Source: Streptomyces violens (lineage in GTDB: Bacteria > Actinomycetota > Actinomycetes > Streptomycetales > Streptomycetaceae). From it: 64,000 nucleotides of DNA. The stretch covers positions 25,373 through 89,372 of the forward strand of contig NZ_JOBH01000026.1 of the NCBI RefSeq assembly GCF_000717745.1, written 5' to 3'. The notes below the pieces were generated by a model. The model was not told the origin of the DNA. It searched no databases and worked only from the letters and a program-made list of their open reading frames with translations. Position numbers and translations under genes: made by a program. Below, piece by piece: positions 19,416-29,159 of this stretch; position 1 is the stretch's first letter; each line of letters opens with the position of its first letter.

Positions 19416-20429
19416 TCAGTCCCAGAGCCGGCCGAAGGCGAGCAGTTCGTCGCGGTGCTCGATGCGGTCCACCCAGGCCGCGGGCCAGGCGTCGGCGCCG
19501 AGGTGGGCACCGGCGAAGGCGCCCGCCAGGCAGGCGATGGAGTCGGAGTCGCCGGCGGTGACGGCGCCGCGGCGCAGGGCCGTGACGGGCTCCTCGGGGA
19601 AGAGGAGGAAGCAGAGCAGGGCGGTGGCCAGGGCCTCCTCGGCGATCCAGCCCTCGCCGGTGGCCAGGCAGGGGTCGGCCTCCGGGTCGGGGTTGCGCAG
19701 GGCCGCGTCGAGGCGGTCGAGGACCCCGAGGCAGTCGTCCCAGCCGCGCGCGATGAAGGATTCGGGTGACGGGTCCTGAGCGTGCTTCCACAGGTCGCCG
19801 AGCCAGTCGCTGCGGTAGACCGTGCGCTGGTCCTGGGCGTACGTGCGCAGGAGGGCGGGGAGGTCGGCGGGGCGGGCGCCCTGGGCCAGGGCGTGGATCG
19901 CGTACGCCGTGAGGTCGCTGGCCGCGAGGCCGGTGGGGTGGCCGTGGGTGAGGGCGGACTGGAGCTGGGCGGCGCCGGCGCGCTGGTCCACGGTGAGGCC
20001 GGGGGCGAGGCCGATGGGGGCCACGCGCATGTTCGCGCCGCAGCCCTTGGAGCCGACCTGGCTCGCCTCCGTCCAGGGGAGGCCAGGCTCGCTCAGCAGG
20101 CGGCAGGCGGTCAGGCAGGTGTTGCCGGGGGCGCGGTTGTTGTCCGGGGAGCGCCACCAGGTGACGTACTCGCCGCGTACGGGCGGTTCGAGGGTCGCGG
20201 CGTCGAGGGGGCCGCGCTCCATGGCCGTACGGAGGCCGCGGGCGAGCGCGAGCGTCATCTGGGTGTCGTCGGTGATGTACGCGGGCGTGGGCAGGTCGAG
20301 CCCGCGCCACGGGCCGTACGCGGCCTCGATCGCCGGCACGCTCTTGAACTCGGTCGGATAGCCGAGCGCGTCACCGAGTGCGAGGCCGATGAGCGAGCCG
20401 GTCGCGGCCGTGGACACCACGGATGCCAT
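19416..20429 (-). CDS. ADP-ribosylglycohydrolase family protein
   Basis: This 337-residue all-helical enzyme belongs to the ADP-ribosylglycohydrolase (DraG/ARH) family, which removes ADP-ribose from proteins or small molecules using two Mg2+ ions. The metal-binding motifs are visible: GLALGDALGYPTEF near the N-terminus, ITDDTQMT (about residue 53) and the C-terminal TAGDSDSIACLAGAFAGA (about 285). A third segment, GSKGCGANMRVAP, is also characteristic. The start ATG 20427-20429 is preceded by AAGGGGTGG, which forms one arm of a 36-bp near-palindrome (20437-20472), so translation or transcription is probably controlled there. It is downstream of rluB but separated by that palindrome. The substrate is unknown. 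Confidence 0.93.
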   Translation of the reverse strand: MASVVSTAATGSLIGLALGDALGYPTEFKSVPAIEAAYGPWRGLDLPTPAYITDDTQMTLALARGLRTAMERGPLDAATLEPPVRGEYVTWWRSPDNNRAPGNTCLTACRLLSEPGLPWTEASQVGSKGCGANMRVAPIGLAPGLTVDQRAGAAQLQSALTHGHPTGLAASDLTAYAIHALAQGARPADLPALLRTYAQDQRTVYRSDWLGDLWKHAQDPSPESFIARGWDDCLGVLDRLDAALRNPDPEADPCLATGEGWIAEEALATALLCFLLFPEEPVTALRRGAVTAGDSDSIACLAGAFAGAHLGADAWPAAWVDRIEHRDELLAFGRLWD

Positions 20430-20436
20430 AGAAGAA

Positions 20437-20472
20437 CCACCCCTTAATCGTCATGGTGACATTAAGGGGTGG
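20437..20472 (-). promoter_or_regulatory. 36-bp near-perfect palindrome covering the ribosome binding site
   Basis: Twelve-base arms CCACCCCTTAAT (20437-20448) and ATTAAGGGGTGG (20461-20472) flank a 12-base centre that itself pairs GTCA with TGAC. On the minus strand the arm nearer the gene contains AAGGGGTGG, the probable ribosome binding site of the ADP-ribosylglycohydrolase, ending seven bases before its ATG. It could be an operator, an RBS-sequestering RNA hairpin, or a terminator of rluB without U-tract. Confidence 0.75.
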
Positions 20473-20502
20473 CTCGTCACTCTTGCAAGCTCGCGGTCCC
20501 GC

Positions 20503-21600
20503 TTACAGATCGACCTCGCGCATCAGCATGCCGACCTCGGTGTTGGTGAGGCGACGCAGCCAGCCGGACTTCTGGTCGCCGAGCGAGATCGGCCCGAAGG
20601 AGGTCCGGACGAGCTTCTCGACCGGGAAGCCGGCCTCGGCGAGCATCCGGCGCACGATGTGCTTGCGGCCCTCGTGCAGCGTGACCTCGACGAGGTAGTT
20701 CTTGCCGGTCTGCTGCACGACCCGGAAGTGGTCGGCGCGCGCGTACCCGTCCTCCAGCTGGATGCCGTCCTTGAGCATCTTGCCGATCTCGCGCGGCAGC
20801 GGGCCCTGGATGGCGGCGAGGTAGGTCTTCTGCACGCCGTACCGCGGGTGGGTCAGGCGGTGCGCCAGCTCACCGTGGTTGGTGAGCAGGATGATGCCCT
20901 CGGTCTCCGTGTCGAGACGGCCCACGTGGAAGAGCCGGGTCTCGCGGTTGGTGACGTAGTCGCCCAGGCACTGGCGGCCGTCGGGGTCCTCCATGGTGGA
21001 GACGACGCCGGCCGGCTTGTTCAGCGCGAAGAAGAGGTAGGACTGGGTGGCGACGGTCAGGCCGTCCACCTTGATCTCGTCCTTCTCCGGGTCGACGCGG
21101 ACGCCCTGCTCGGTGACGATCTTGCCGTTCACCTCGACGCGGGCGTCGTCGATCAGCTCCTCACAGGCACGCCGCGAGCCCATGCCCGCGCGGGCCAGCA
21201 CCTTCTGGAGCCGCTCGCCCTCCTGGTCCCCGAAGGTCTTGGGGGTCTTGATCTGAGGCTTGTCGTACCGGGCGCGGTTGCGCTCCTCGATCTTCGCGTC
21301 CAGCTCGCGGGGGCGGGCCGGCGCGGAGCCACGGCCGCGGGAGCCCTTGGCGCCCTTGCCCTCCTGGCTCCGGGGGCTGGCCTTCGGGCCGCCCTTGGCG
21401 CCGCCGCGGGCCGCCGCGCCGCGTCCCTTGCGGGGCCCGTCACCGGGGCCGCCCGAGCCGGAGCCGGAACCGCCCACGTCGTAGCGGCGCTCCTCGGGAC
21501 GCGGCTTCCCCGCGCGCTTCTGCTTGTCGTCGCGCTGATTGCCCGCGCCCCGGTAGTTGCCCCTACCGCCGCCGCTGCTGTTCCTGCCGCTGCTTCGCAT
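20503..21600 (-). CDS. rluB: 23S rRNA pseudouridine synthase, RluB/RsuA family
   Basis: This 365-residue RNA-modifying enzyme has a long low-complexity N-terminus (residues 1-125, rich in Gly, Arg, Lys and Ser, probably RNA-binding and disordered). An S4 domain follows (about 128-185; RLQKVLARAGMGSRRACEELI), then the RsuA/RluB catalytic domain with FALNKPAGVVST and HVGRLDTETEG, which includes the catalytic Asp at about residue 230. It likely makes a pseudouridine in 23S rRNA. ATG 21598-21600 is taken over the adjacent TTG. It follows scpB by 11 bases, as in many Gram-positive scpA-scpB-rluB operons. Confidence 0.93.
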   Translation of the reverse strand: MRSSGRNSSGGGRGNYRGAGNQRDDKQKRAGKPRPEERRYDVGGSGSGSGGPGDGPRKGRGAAARGGAKGGPKASPRSQEGKGAKGSRGRGSAPARPRELDAKIEERNRARYDKPQIKTPKTFGDQEGERLQKVLARAGMGSRRACEELIDDARVEVNGKIVTEQGVRVDPEKDEIKVDGLTVATQSYLFFALNKPAGVVSTMEDPDGRQCLGDYVTNRETRLFHVGRLDTETEGIILLTNHGELAHRLTHPRYGVQKTYLAAIQGPLPREIGKMLKDGIQLEDGYARADHFRVVQQTGKNYLVEVTLHEGRKHIVRRMLAEAGFPVEKLVRTSFGPISLGDQKSGWLRRLTNTEVGMLMREVDL

Positions 21601-21611
21601 CAATGATCCGT

Positions 21612-22307
21612 CTAGTTCGTCTGACCCGTGTGGGAGTCGCCGTTGTCGTCTACGTCGAACGACGGCACACCTTCCCGGGAGTCGCCCTCGACCGCGTCCG
21701 CCTCGGGGAGGAACGGGGCGAGCTCGGGGAGCTCGTCCAGGCCCCGCAGGCCCATCCGCTCCAGAAAGTAGTTCGTCGTCCTGTACAGGATCGCACCTGT
21801 TTCGCCTTCCGTGCCCGCCTCCTCGACCAGACCGCGCTGCAGGAGGGTGCGCATCACGCCGTCGCAGTTGACACCGCGCACGGCCGAGACCCGGGACCGG
21901 CTGACCGGTTGACGGTACGCGACCACGGCCAGAGTCTCCAATGCGGCCTGCGTCAGCCGGGCCTGCTGGCCGTCCAGGACGAAGCTCTCGACGGCGTCCG
22001 CGTACTCCGGGCGGGTGTAGAACCGCCAGCCGCCGGCGACGAGGCGCAGGTCGAAGCCGCGGCCCTGGCGGGTGTAGTCGTCCGACAGTTCGCGCAGCGC
22101 GATCGCCACGTCGCGGCGGCGGCGCTGCAGCACCTTGGCGAGGTGCTCCTCGGTGGCGGGCTCGTCGACGACCATGAGGACGGCCTCGAGTGCGGGCTTC
22201 AGGTCCAGCGCCGCGACCCCGAGGGCGCCGGCCGGCCCTTCGGGGGGCTCGGGGGCCTGCGCCTCAGGGAGGTCGTACGTCTCTTCGGCGGTGCCGGGCT
22301 CGGTCAC
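21612..22307 (-). CDS. scpB: Segregation and condensation protein B
   Basis: This 231-residue protein contains two winged-helix domains (about residues 35-185) typical of ScpB, the regulatory partner of the SMC-ScpA condensin complex that compacts and segregates chromosomes. Key segments are ALEAVLMVVDEPATEEHL, TRPEYADAVESFV, LTQAALETLAVVAYRQPVSR and RGLVEEAG. N- and C-terminal tails are acidic. GTG 22305-22307 overlaps the scpA stop (GTGA), so the complex partners are co-translated. Confidence 0.95.
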   Translation of the reverse strand: MTEPGTAEETYDLPEAQAPEPPEGPAGALGVAALDLKPALEAVLMVVDEPATEEHLAKVLQRRRRDVAIALRELSDDYTRQGRGFDLRLVAGGWRFYTRPEYADAVESFVLDGQQARLTQAALETLAVVAYRQPVSRSRVSAVRGVNCDGVMRTLLQRGLVEEAGTEGETGAILYRTTNYFLERMGLRGLDELPELAPFLPEADAVEGDSREGVPSFDVDDNGDSHTGQTN

Positions 22308-23341
22308 GCTGTCTCCTTCTCGGTCTTCCCCTCGGCCGGCGGCTCCGGCGGCCGGTCGAACTCGTCCGTGACCACCGGCTCCGCGCCGTCCTCCGTACCC
22401 GCCCAGCGGACGGTCAGCTCCCCCAGCGCCTCGGGCTGGTCGAGGGCGACCGCGCGCTCCCGGTACAGCTCCAGCAGCGCCAGGAAGCGCGCGACGACCG
22501 TGAGCGTGTCCGGCGCGTCCTCGGTCAGCTCCTGGAAGGACGCCTCGCCCGCCGCGCGCAGCCGCGCCACCATCACCTCGGCCTGTTCCCGGACGCTGAC
22601 CAGCGGTGCGTGGATGTGGTCGACGTACACCTGGGGCTTGGCCTTGGGCTGCATCGCCTTCACGGCGAGCCTGGCGAAGCCCTCGGCGCCGATGCTGATG
22701 ACGACCTCGGGCAGCAGCTCGGCGTGGTGCGGTTCGAGCCCGACGGTACGCGGGTACCGGCGCGCCTCGTCCGCCAGGCGGCGGCTGAAGATGTCGGCGA
22801 CCTCCTTGTACGCGCGGTACTGGAGCAGCCGCGCGAAGAGCAGGTCGCGCGCCTCCAGGAGCGCGAGGTCCGCCTCGTCCTCGACCTCGGCGGCGGGCAG
22901 CAGCCGCGCGGCCTTCAGGTCCAGCAGGGTCGCCGCGACGACCAGGAACTCCGTCGTCTGGTCCAGGTCCCAGTCCGGCCCCATGGCCCGGATGTGCGCC
23001 ATGAACTCGTCGGTGACCTGCGAGAGCGCGATCTCGGTGACGTCCAGCTTGTGCTTGGAGATCAGCTGCAGGAGGAGGTCGAAGGGGCCCTCGAAGTTCT
23101 CCAGGTGGAGGGTGAACTTTCCGTCACCGGTGACGGTGGCGTCCGCGGGCTCGGCGGGCCCGGGCACCTCGGGGGCCGCCTCGGGCTCCGGTACGGCTTC
23201 CGGTGCCGGCTCCGGTACGGCCGCGTCCGGCTCCGGAGGCGGCGCGGCGGCCTCCGGCTCGGGTTCCGGGTCCGTGCCCGGGCCATGGCCCAAGGTGCGG
23301 CGCGAGGCGCGCGGGGCGGGGTCGTCGTGGGTCGTCGGCAT
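22304..23341 (-). CDS. scpA: Segregation and condensation protein A (kleisin)
   Basis: This 345-residue kleisin bridges SMC heads and binds ScpB. After an unusually long acidic Pro/Glu/Ala-rich N-terminus (about residues 1-75), the conserved kleisin domain begins with LHLENFEGPFDLLLQLI and SKHKLDVTEIALSQVTDEF. It ends with the C-terminal winged helix containing SFQELTEDAPDTLTVVARFLALLELYRE. The start is uncertain: ATG 23339-23341 (MPTTHDD) is used because similar proteins start there, while GTG 23392 would add 17 residues. Neither has a clear ribosome binding site. Confidence 0.93.
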   Translation of the reverse strand: MPTTHDDPAPRASRRTLGHGPGTDPEPEPEAAAPPPEPDAAVPEPAPEAVPEPEAAPEVPGPAEPADATVTGDGKFTLHLENFEGPFDLLLQLISKHKLDVTEIALSQVTDEFMAHIRAMGPDWDLDQTTEFLVVAATLLDLKAARLLPAAEVEDEADLALLEARDLLFARLLQYRAYKEVADIFSRRLADEARRYPRTVGLEPHHAELLPEVVISIGAEGFARLAVKAMQPKAKPQVYVDHIHAPLVSVREQAEVMVARLRAAGEASFQELTEDAPDTLTVVARFLALLELYRERAVALDQPEALGELTVRWAGTEDGAEPVVTDEFDRPPEPPAEGKTEKETA

Positions 23342-23501
23342 CGTGGTCCATACGCTGCGGTCCCGTGCCGCGCGCGGCGCCGGGCTGGTCACCGGCGGGC
23401 GGCGCCCACCGGTGCCGGAAGGCTAACCCGCCGGGGCCCGCCCGGCGCGGACCCGGCCGCCCGGGCGGCCGGAGTTCCGCAGCATGGACCCAAGAAGGCG
23501 C

Positions 23502-24080
23502 TCAGCGCCCCCTCAGACGCCTCACGAGGATGCTGGCGTCCCCCCGGGACTCCAGGTCCGCCAGGACGACGGCGACGGCCTCACGGACGATCCGGCCGCG
23601 GTCCACCGCGAGGCCGTGTTCGCCGCGCAGGACCAGGCGCGCGTGCTCCAGGTCCATCAGCTCCTCGGCGGAGACGTACACGGTGATCTTCTCGTCGTGC
23701 CGCTCGCGGCCGCTGGGGCGGCGGTTCGCGCCCCGGCCGCGCCGCCGCGCGGAGCCCCCGGTGGCCTGCGCCCCGGGACCCGCGGCGGCCGCGGGCTCCT
23801 GCCGGCGGCGCCCCTTGCCGGCCTCCTCGGCCGTGTCGCGTCCGCTGTGCTCCGCGGGCGCCACCGCCCCGGACGCCGCCGGGGCGGACTCGCCCTCGGG
23901 CCGGCGCTGCGCGGCGTTGCCCTGCTGCGGCGCGGCGGGGTCGGCCTCGCCGCCCGGCGCGGGCACCCGGGGTGCCTCGCCGTTCGCGGGAGTGCCGTTC
24001 GCCGGCTTGCGGGGCGAGGAGGACTGCAGCGCCGTCCCCCCGGTGGTGCGGAACAGTTCGTCGGCGCCGGGCAGACTCAC
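23502..24080 (-). CDS. Ribbon-helix-helix-like protein coupled to ParA
   Basis: This 192-residue protein has a long, probably disordered, Pro/Ala/Arg-rich N-terminal half and a compact C-terminal 60 residues. That part reads as a beta strand (EKITVYVSAEE), a helix (LMDLEHARLVLR), a turn and a second helix (DRGRIVREAVAVVLADLE), which is the order of a ribbon-helix-helix DNA-binding fold. GTG 24078-24080 overlaps the parA stop (GTGA). Small RHH proteins encoded directly after ParA are centromere-binding partners in plasmid partition systems; that this protein plays such a role on the chromosome is inference. It lies between parA and scpA. Confidence 0.78.
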   Translation of the reverse strand: MSLPGADELFRTTGGTALQSSSPRKPANGTPANGEAPRVPAPGGEADPAAPQQGNAAQRRPEGESAPAASGAVAPAEHSGRDTAEEAGKGRRRQEPAAAAGPGAQATGGSARRRGRGANRRPSGRERHDEKITVYVSAEELMDLEHARLVLRGEHGLAVDRGRIVREAVAVVLADLESRGDASILVRRLRGR

Positions 24081-25240
24081 TCGGCGTGACACCGGGCGAG
24101 CACCTCCCTGGCGAGCTGTCGGTAGGCGGCGGCACCCACGGAGTTGGAGGCGTACGTGGTGATCGGCTCGCCCGCGACCGTGGTCTCGGGGAAGCGGACC
24201 GTACGGCCGATCACGGTGTGGTAGACGTGATCGTCGAACGCCTCGACGACGCGCGCGAGGACCTCACGGCTGTGCACGGTGCGCGAGTCGTACATCGTGG
24301 CGAGGATGCCGTCCAGCTCCAGGTCGGGGTTGAGCCGCTCCTGGACCTTCTCGATCGTCTCGGTCAGCAGCGCCACACCGCGCAGCGCGAAGAACTCGCA
24401 CTCCAGCGGGACGATGACCTTGTGAGCCGCCGTCAGGGCGTTGACCGTGAGCAGACCGAGCGAGGGCTGACAGTCGATCACGATGAAGTCGTAGTCGTTC
24501 ATCAGCGGCTTCAGGGCGCGCTGCAGGGTCGACTCGCGGGCGACCTCGCTGACGAGCTGCACCTCGGCTGCTGACAAATCGATATTGCTGGGCAGCAGGT
24601 CCATGTTCGGGACCGCCGTCTTCAGCAGGACCTCGTCGGCCGACATCCCCCGCTCCATGAGCAGGTTGTAGACCGTCAGGTCGAGCTCCATCGGATTGAC
24701 TCCGAGGCCGACCGAGAGGGCGCCCTGCGGGTCGAAGTCGACCAGCAGCACCCGGCGGCCGTACTCGGCGAGCGCGGCACCCAGGTTGATGGTCGAGGTC
24801 GTCTTGCCGACCCCGCCCTTCTGGTTGCACATCGCGATGATCTTCGCCGGGCCGTGCTCGGAGAGCGGCCCGGGGATCGGGAAGTAGGGAAGGGGGCGAC
24901 CGGTCGGGCCGATGCGCTCGCGGCGCTGGCGCGCGGCGTCCGGCGCGAGCGTCGCCGCGTACTCCGGATCCGGCTCGTACTCCGCGTCCGGATCGTAGAA
25001 GTGCCCCTCGGGCAGGTCGTCGTAGTCGGCGAAGCGGGCCTGGTCTGTGCCGCCCTGGTCGCCGGCCGTGGCGTTCACTTGATGGCCGTCCATGCTCTGG
25101 TGGGCTGTCGTCGTCATGCTCTTCTGGGCTGCGAAGGTGTGGACAGCGACGGAGCCGACAGCCTCGTGCCCCGAGGGACCCTGGCCCCGTGCAACCGCTC
25201 CTGGTCGACCACCTCCGGGAGTAAATGTCGACTCATTCAC
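24077..25240 (-). CDS. ParA/Soj-family chromosome-partitioning ATPase
   Basis: This 387-residue protein has a roughly 130-residue variable, acidic N-terminal extension followed by a full ParA domain. It shows the deviant Walker A CNQKGGVGKTTS (about residue 138), the A' motif LVDFDPQGALS, and the Walker B-type FIVIDCQPSLGLLTVNAL. ParA ATPases form dynamic dimers on DNA and move partner complexes. Coupling with an RHH-like gene and scpAB suggests a role in chromosome organisation; the classical parAB pair near the origin is expected elsewhere. GTG 25238-25240 follows a perfect AAGGAGGT by ten bases. Confidence 0.94.
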   Translation of the reverse strand: MNESTFTPGGGRPGAVARGQGPSGHEAVGSVAVHTFAAQKSMTTTAHQSMDGHQVNATAGDQGGTDQARFADYDDLPEGHFYDPDAEYEPDPEYAATLAPDAARQRRERIGPTGRPLPYFPIPGPLSEHGPAKIIAMCNQKGGVGKTTSTINLGAALAEYGRRVLLVDFDPQGALSVGLGVNPMELDLTVYNLLMERGMSADEVLLKTAVPNMDLLPSNIDLSAAEVQLVSEVARESTLQRALKPLMNDYDFIVIDCQPSLGLLTVNALTAAHKVIVPLECEFFALRGVALLTETIEKVQERLNPDLELDGILATMYDSRTVHSREVLARVVEAFDDHVYHTVIGRTVRFPETTVAGEPITTYASNSVGAAAYRQLAREVLARCHAE

Positions 25241-25594
25241 AAGTCGTCTTACCTCCTTGGATGTGACCAGGAAACTTATCGATAGGTCAGCGTGACACCA
25301 TGCCGACGGTTGGCGACTCTATGGCGTGTCGGGCGTCCGCAGCAACACAATCCACCGGACCCGGCACGATGTGTCGGCAATGGAACACCCCGATGTCAAG
25401 GGCGCGCGGCGCACATCCGTGAGGTTTCGGGGGTGTGCGAAAGGGGCGAAGGACGACGTTCGTTACGAGTTGCTGAGGGCTCGGCGGAGGCCGGTCACGG
25501 ACGGCCGCGGAAAACTGTCGCAAACGCGACCGGCCGGGCCTGAAGGTCTCAAGGCCCGGCCGTGCGCGCGGTGTTGACGCGCCGTGTTGACGAA
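25241..25594. other. Intergenic region between parA and ald (354 bp)
   Basis: It contains the parA ribosome binding site (25253-25260) and, toward ald, a hairpin terminator (25531-25562). A TATCGATA palindrome lies near 25277-25284 where the parA promoter would be. No gene was found. Confidence 0.45.
25531..25562 (-). terminator. Hairpin terminator after ald
   Basis: An 11-bp perfect stem (CGGCCGGGCCT and complement) with a ten-base loop lies 33 bases beyond the ald stop on the minus strand. Confidence 0.7.
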
Positions 25595-26710
<1,116 letters not shown>

Positions 26711-26877
26711 GTCGATCACGGTCCTTGAATGAGTGCTTGCAGAGAAATATCCGCTCATACAGACGCATGACGGATGTGACCGCGAGAACCGCGGCTCTGC
26801 CAGTCTATTGAAGGAGCTCTTGTTGTCTAGCCTTGCAAAGCAATTACTTTCGCGGGGACCGCCACCGATTTCGTAGG

Positions 26878-28980
26878 TCAGGCCGGGTGATCTGCCAGAA
26901 GTCGCTCCCCCAGGCCCCGGTGCAGCCTTGCTGCCGCAGGGTCGCCGAGCCGTTCGAAGGTGTCCGCAATCCGCAGCTGGAGCGCCGCCTCCAGCCGCCC
27001 GTCGGCCGCCTTCCTGGCCAGCTCCAGGGCCTCGAAGCAGGTACGCAGCGCCTGCTCGGGCCGTCCCGCGTACTCCTGGACCCGCGCCGTCTCCCCCATC
27101 GCCCGCGCCAGCCCGACCGCGTCGTCGGCCCTGCGGTACGCGCCGTACGCGGCCCGCCACTCCCGCAGCGCCTCGGCCCAGCGCCCCGCATACGTGTGCA
27201 CCGCGCCCAGCCGCCCGTGCAGCCGGGCCGCCTCGGCCGTGTCGCCGCGCGAGAGCCGCAGCTCCAGCGCCCGTCCGTACCAGTCGGCGGCCCGCTGCCA
27301 GTCACCCAGCTCGGCGTATGTGCCACCCAGCGACTCCAGCGCCCGCCCGGTCGCGACCGGGTCCTTGACCGCGCGCGCCGACTCCAGCGCGCCCCGGTAC
27401 CGGGCCAGCGCCTTCTCGGCCCGGCCCGCCTCGGCGTCCAGATCGCCGAGGTTCAGCAGCGCGGCGGCCCGCTCGCGGGCCAGCCCGCGCCGCTCGGCGA
27501 CCTCCAGGACCAGCCCGTGCAGCCCGTACAGGTCGGGCGCCGCCTTCTCGGGCGCCTCATGGGCGAGCAGCGCCCGCACCAGTGCGGCCATCAGCCGCCG
27601 GTCCAGGGTGTCCAGCTCGCCGTCCGCGACGGCGATCCGGGCGGAGTCCAGCAGGGCCGGGCGGCGGCTGCGCAGCCAGGCCGCGGCCTCGGGCACGGAC
27701 CCGAAGCGCAGCGACCGCGGCAGCCCCGAGGTCCGCTCGCGGGCCGGGGACCCGGCTGGCTCCCCCATCGCCCGGCAGGACTGGAGCTGCCGTACGGTCC
27801 GCTCCAGCATCCGGGCCCGGGAGAGCTGGATCTCCTGCGGGCGCTCATGGGCCCGGACCTGCTCGCGCAGCAGCGGGGCCAGGCAGTTCGGTACGCGGTA
27901 CTGCGCCGGCAGCCCGGCCATCGCGTCGGGACCTCCGGACACCGGCCCCTCCGCCGGCTGCACCGGCCGCAGCAGCCCCCTGGCGCCGAAGTCGCGCAGG
28001 GTGGCTTCGGCGTCCACCACCGAGCAGCCGGCCAGCGCGGACGCGGTGTGCGCGTCGACGAGGCCGGCCGGGGCGAGCGAGAGGAGCCGCAGTATCCGGG
28101 CGGCGGGCGGCGGCAGCGATTCGTACGCCAGCCGGAAGGCGCGGGCCAGCGGGCGCGGGACGGGCGCGGCCTCCTCCTCGCCGGGCGGCAGCAGGAACAG
28201 CGTCCGCCGCAGGTCGGTGAGGGAGGACTTGGGGTGCGCGGCGAGCCAGCCGCCGGCCAGCACCAGGGCGGCGGGCTGGCCGCCGCAGTCCTGGACGACC
28301 TGGTCGGCGGTGCGCGGGTCGACGGTGATGCGGGTGGGGCCCGCGTACCGGGTCAGAATCTCCACCCCGGCCGCGGTGTCCAGGCCGCCGAGCGTGCAGG
28401 GCCGGACGTCCGTGATGCCGGTGAGCGGCCCCGCGGAAACGGCGAGGACCAGGCAGTCCGGAGCGTCCGGGAGCAGCGGCTCGACCTGCTCGGGGCCGGT
28501 CGCGTCGTCCAGCAGGAGGAGGGCGCGCCGGTCGGCCAGCGCGGCGCGCAGCGCCTCGGTCAGCTCGTCCTCGTCCGCGCCGGCCGGCACCCGCTCGCCG
28601 AGCCGGGTGAGCAGGTCACGGGCGACGTCGGCGGTGGGCACGGGCCGGCCGTCGGCGGTGCTCAGCCAGGACCGCAGGACGCCGTCCGGGTAGTCGCCGG
28701 CCAGCTGCCGGGCCAGTTCGGCGGCGAGCGCGCTGCGGCCCGAGCCGGGCCGCCCGGCGATCAGCAGCACCCGGCTGCGGGCGCCCTTGCGGCCGGAGAG
28801 GGTGTCCAGCCCCGCGCGTTCGATGTCGCTGCGCAGGGCGGCCAGTTCGCGGCGGCGGCCGGCGAAGGCGGCGGGGGCCGGCGGGGCGGCCGCCGCCGGT
28901 ACGCCGGCCCGGCCCGCTCCTCTTCGTCCGGCCCCCGACGCCGTCACCGACCGGCCGGTGTCCACCGCCTGCTCCGCCAC
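26878..28980 (-). CDS. STAND-type NTPase with TPR repeats
   Basis: This 700-residue protein has an NB-ARC/STAND-like ATPase region (about residues 35-330; P-loop LLIAGRPGSGRSAL and Walker B-like RALLLLDDATG). A winged-helix-like stretch (about 290-370) and C-terminal tetratricopeptide repeats (about 480-690; for example GRALESLGGTYAELGDWQRA) follow. It resembles the C-terminal two-thirds of SARP/AfsR regulators but lacks an N-terminal DNA-binding domain, so it is probably a signalling scaffold rather than a direct transcription factor. It is cytoplasmic. The neighbours ald and the NUDIX gene are on the same strand but well separated. The ligand and partners are unknown. Confidence 0.85.
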   Translation of the reverse strand: MAEQAVDTGRSVTASGAGRRGAGRAGVPAAAAPPAPAAFAGRRRELAALRSDIERAGLDTLSGRKGARSRVLLIAGRPGSGRSALAAELARQLAGDYPDGVLRSWLSTADGRPVPTADVARDLLTRLGERVPAGADEDELTEALRAALADRRALLLLDDATGPEQVEPLLPDAPDCLVLAVSAGPLTGITDVRPCTLGGLDTAAGVEILTRYAGPTRITVDPRTADQVVQDCGGQPAALVLAGGWLAAHPKSSLTDLRRTLFLLPPGEEEAAPVPRPLARAFRLAYESLPPPAARILRLLSLAPAGLVDAHTASALAGCSVVDAEATLRDFGARGLLRPVQPAEGPVSGGPDAMAGLPAQYRVPNCLAPLLREQVRAHERPQEIQLSRARMLERTVRQLQSCRAMGEPAGSPARERTSGLPRSLRFGSVPEAAAWLRSRRPALLDSARIAVADGELDTLDRRLMAALVRALLAHEAPEKAAPDLYGLHGLVLEVAERRGLARERAAALLNLGDLDAEAGRAEKALARYRGALESARAVKDPVATGRALESLGGTYAELGDWQRAADWYGRALELRLSRGDTAEAARLHGRLGAVHTYAGRWAEALREWRAAYGAYRRADDAVGLARAMGETARVQEYAGRPEQALRTCFEALELARKAADGRLEAALQLRIADTFERLGDPAAARLHRGLGERLLADHPA

Positions 28981-29159
28981 GGGCCACGCTCCCGTTCACT
29001 TGCGCGTACGAGCCGGCCGCCGCTGCGGCCGGGATGCGACGAGCGTAGTTCACGAGTGCCGTGGATCACGGCGGACATACCGCGTAAATCAGACAAAAAT
29101 GGAAGCAGTAATTCCGGAAGTGGTCCGGTCCCGCCGCGCAAGAGGGCCGGTCAGCCGTC

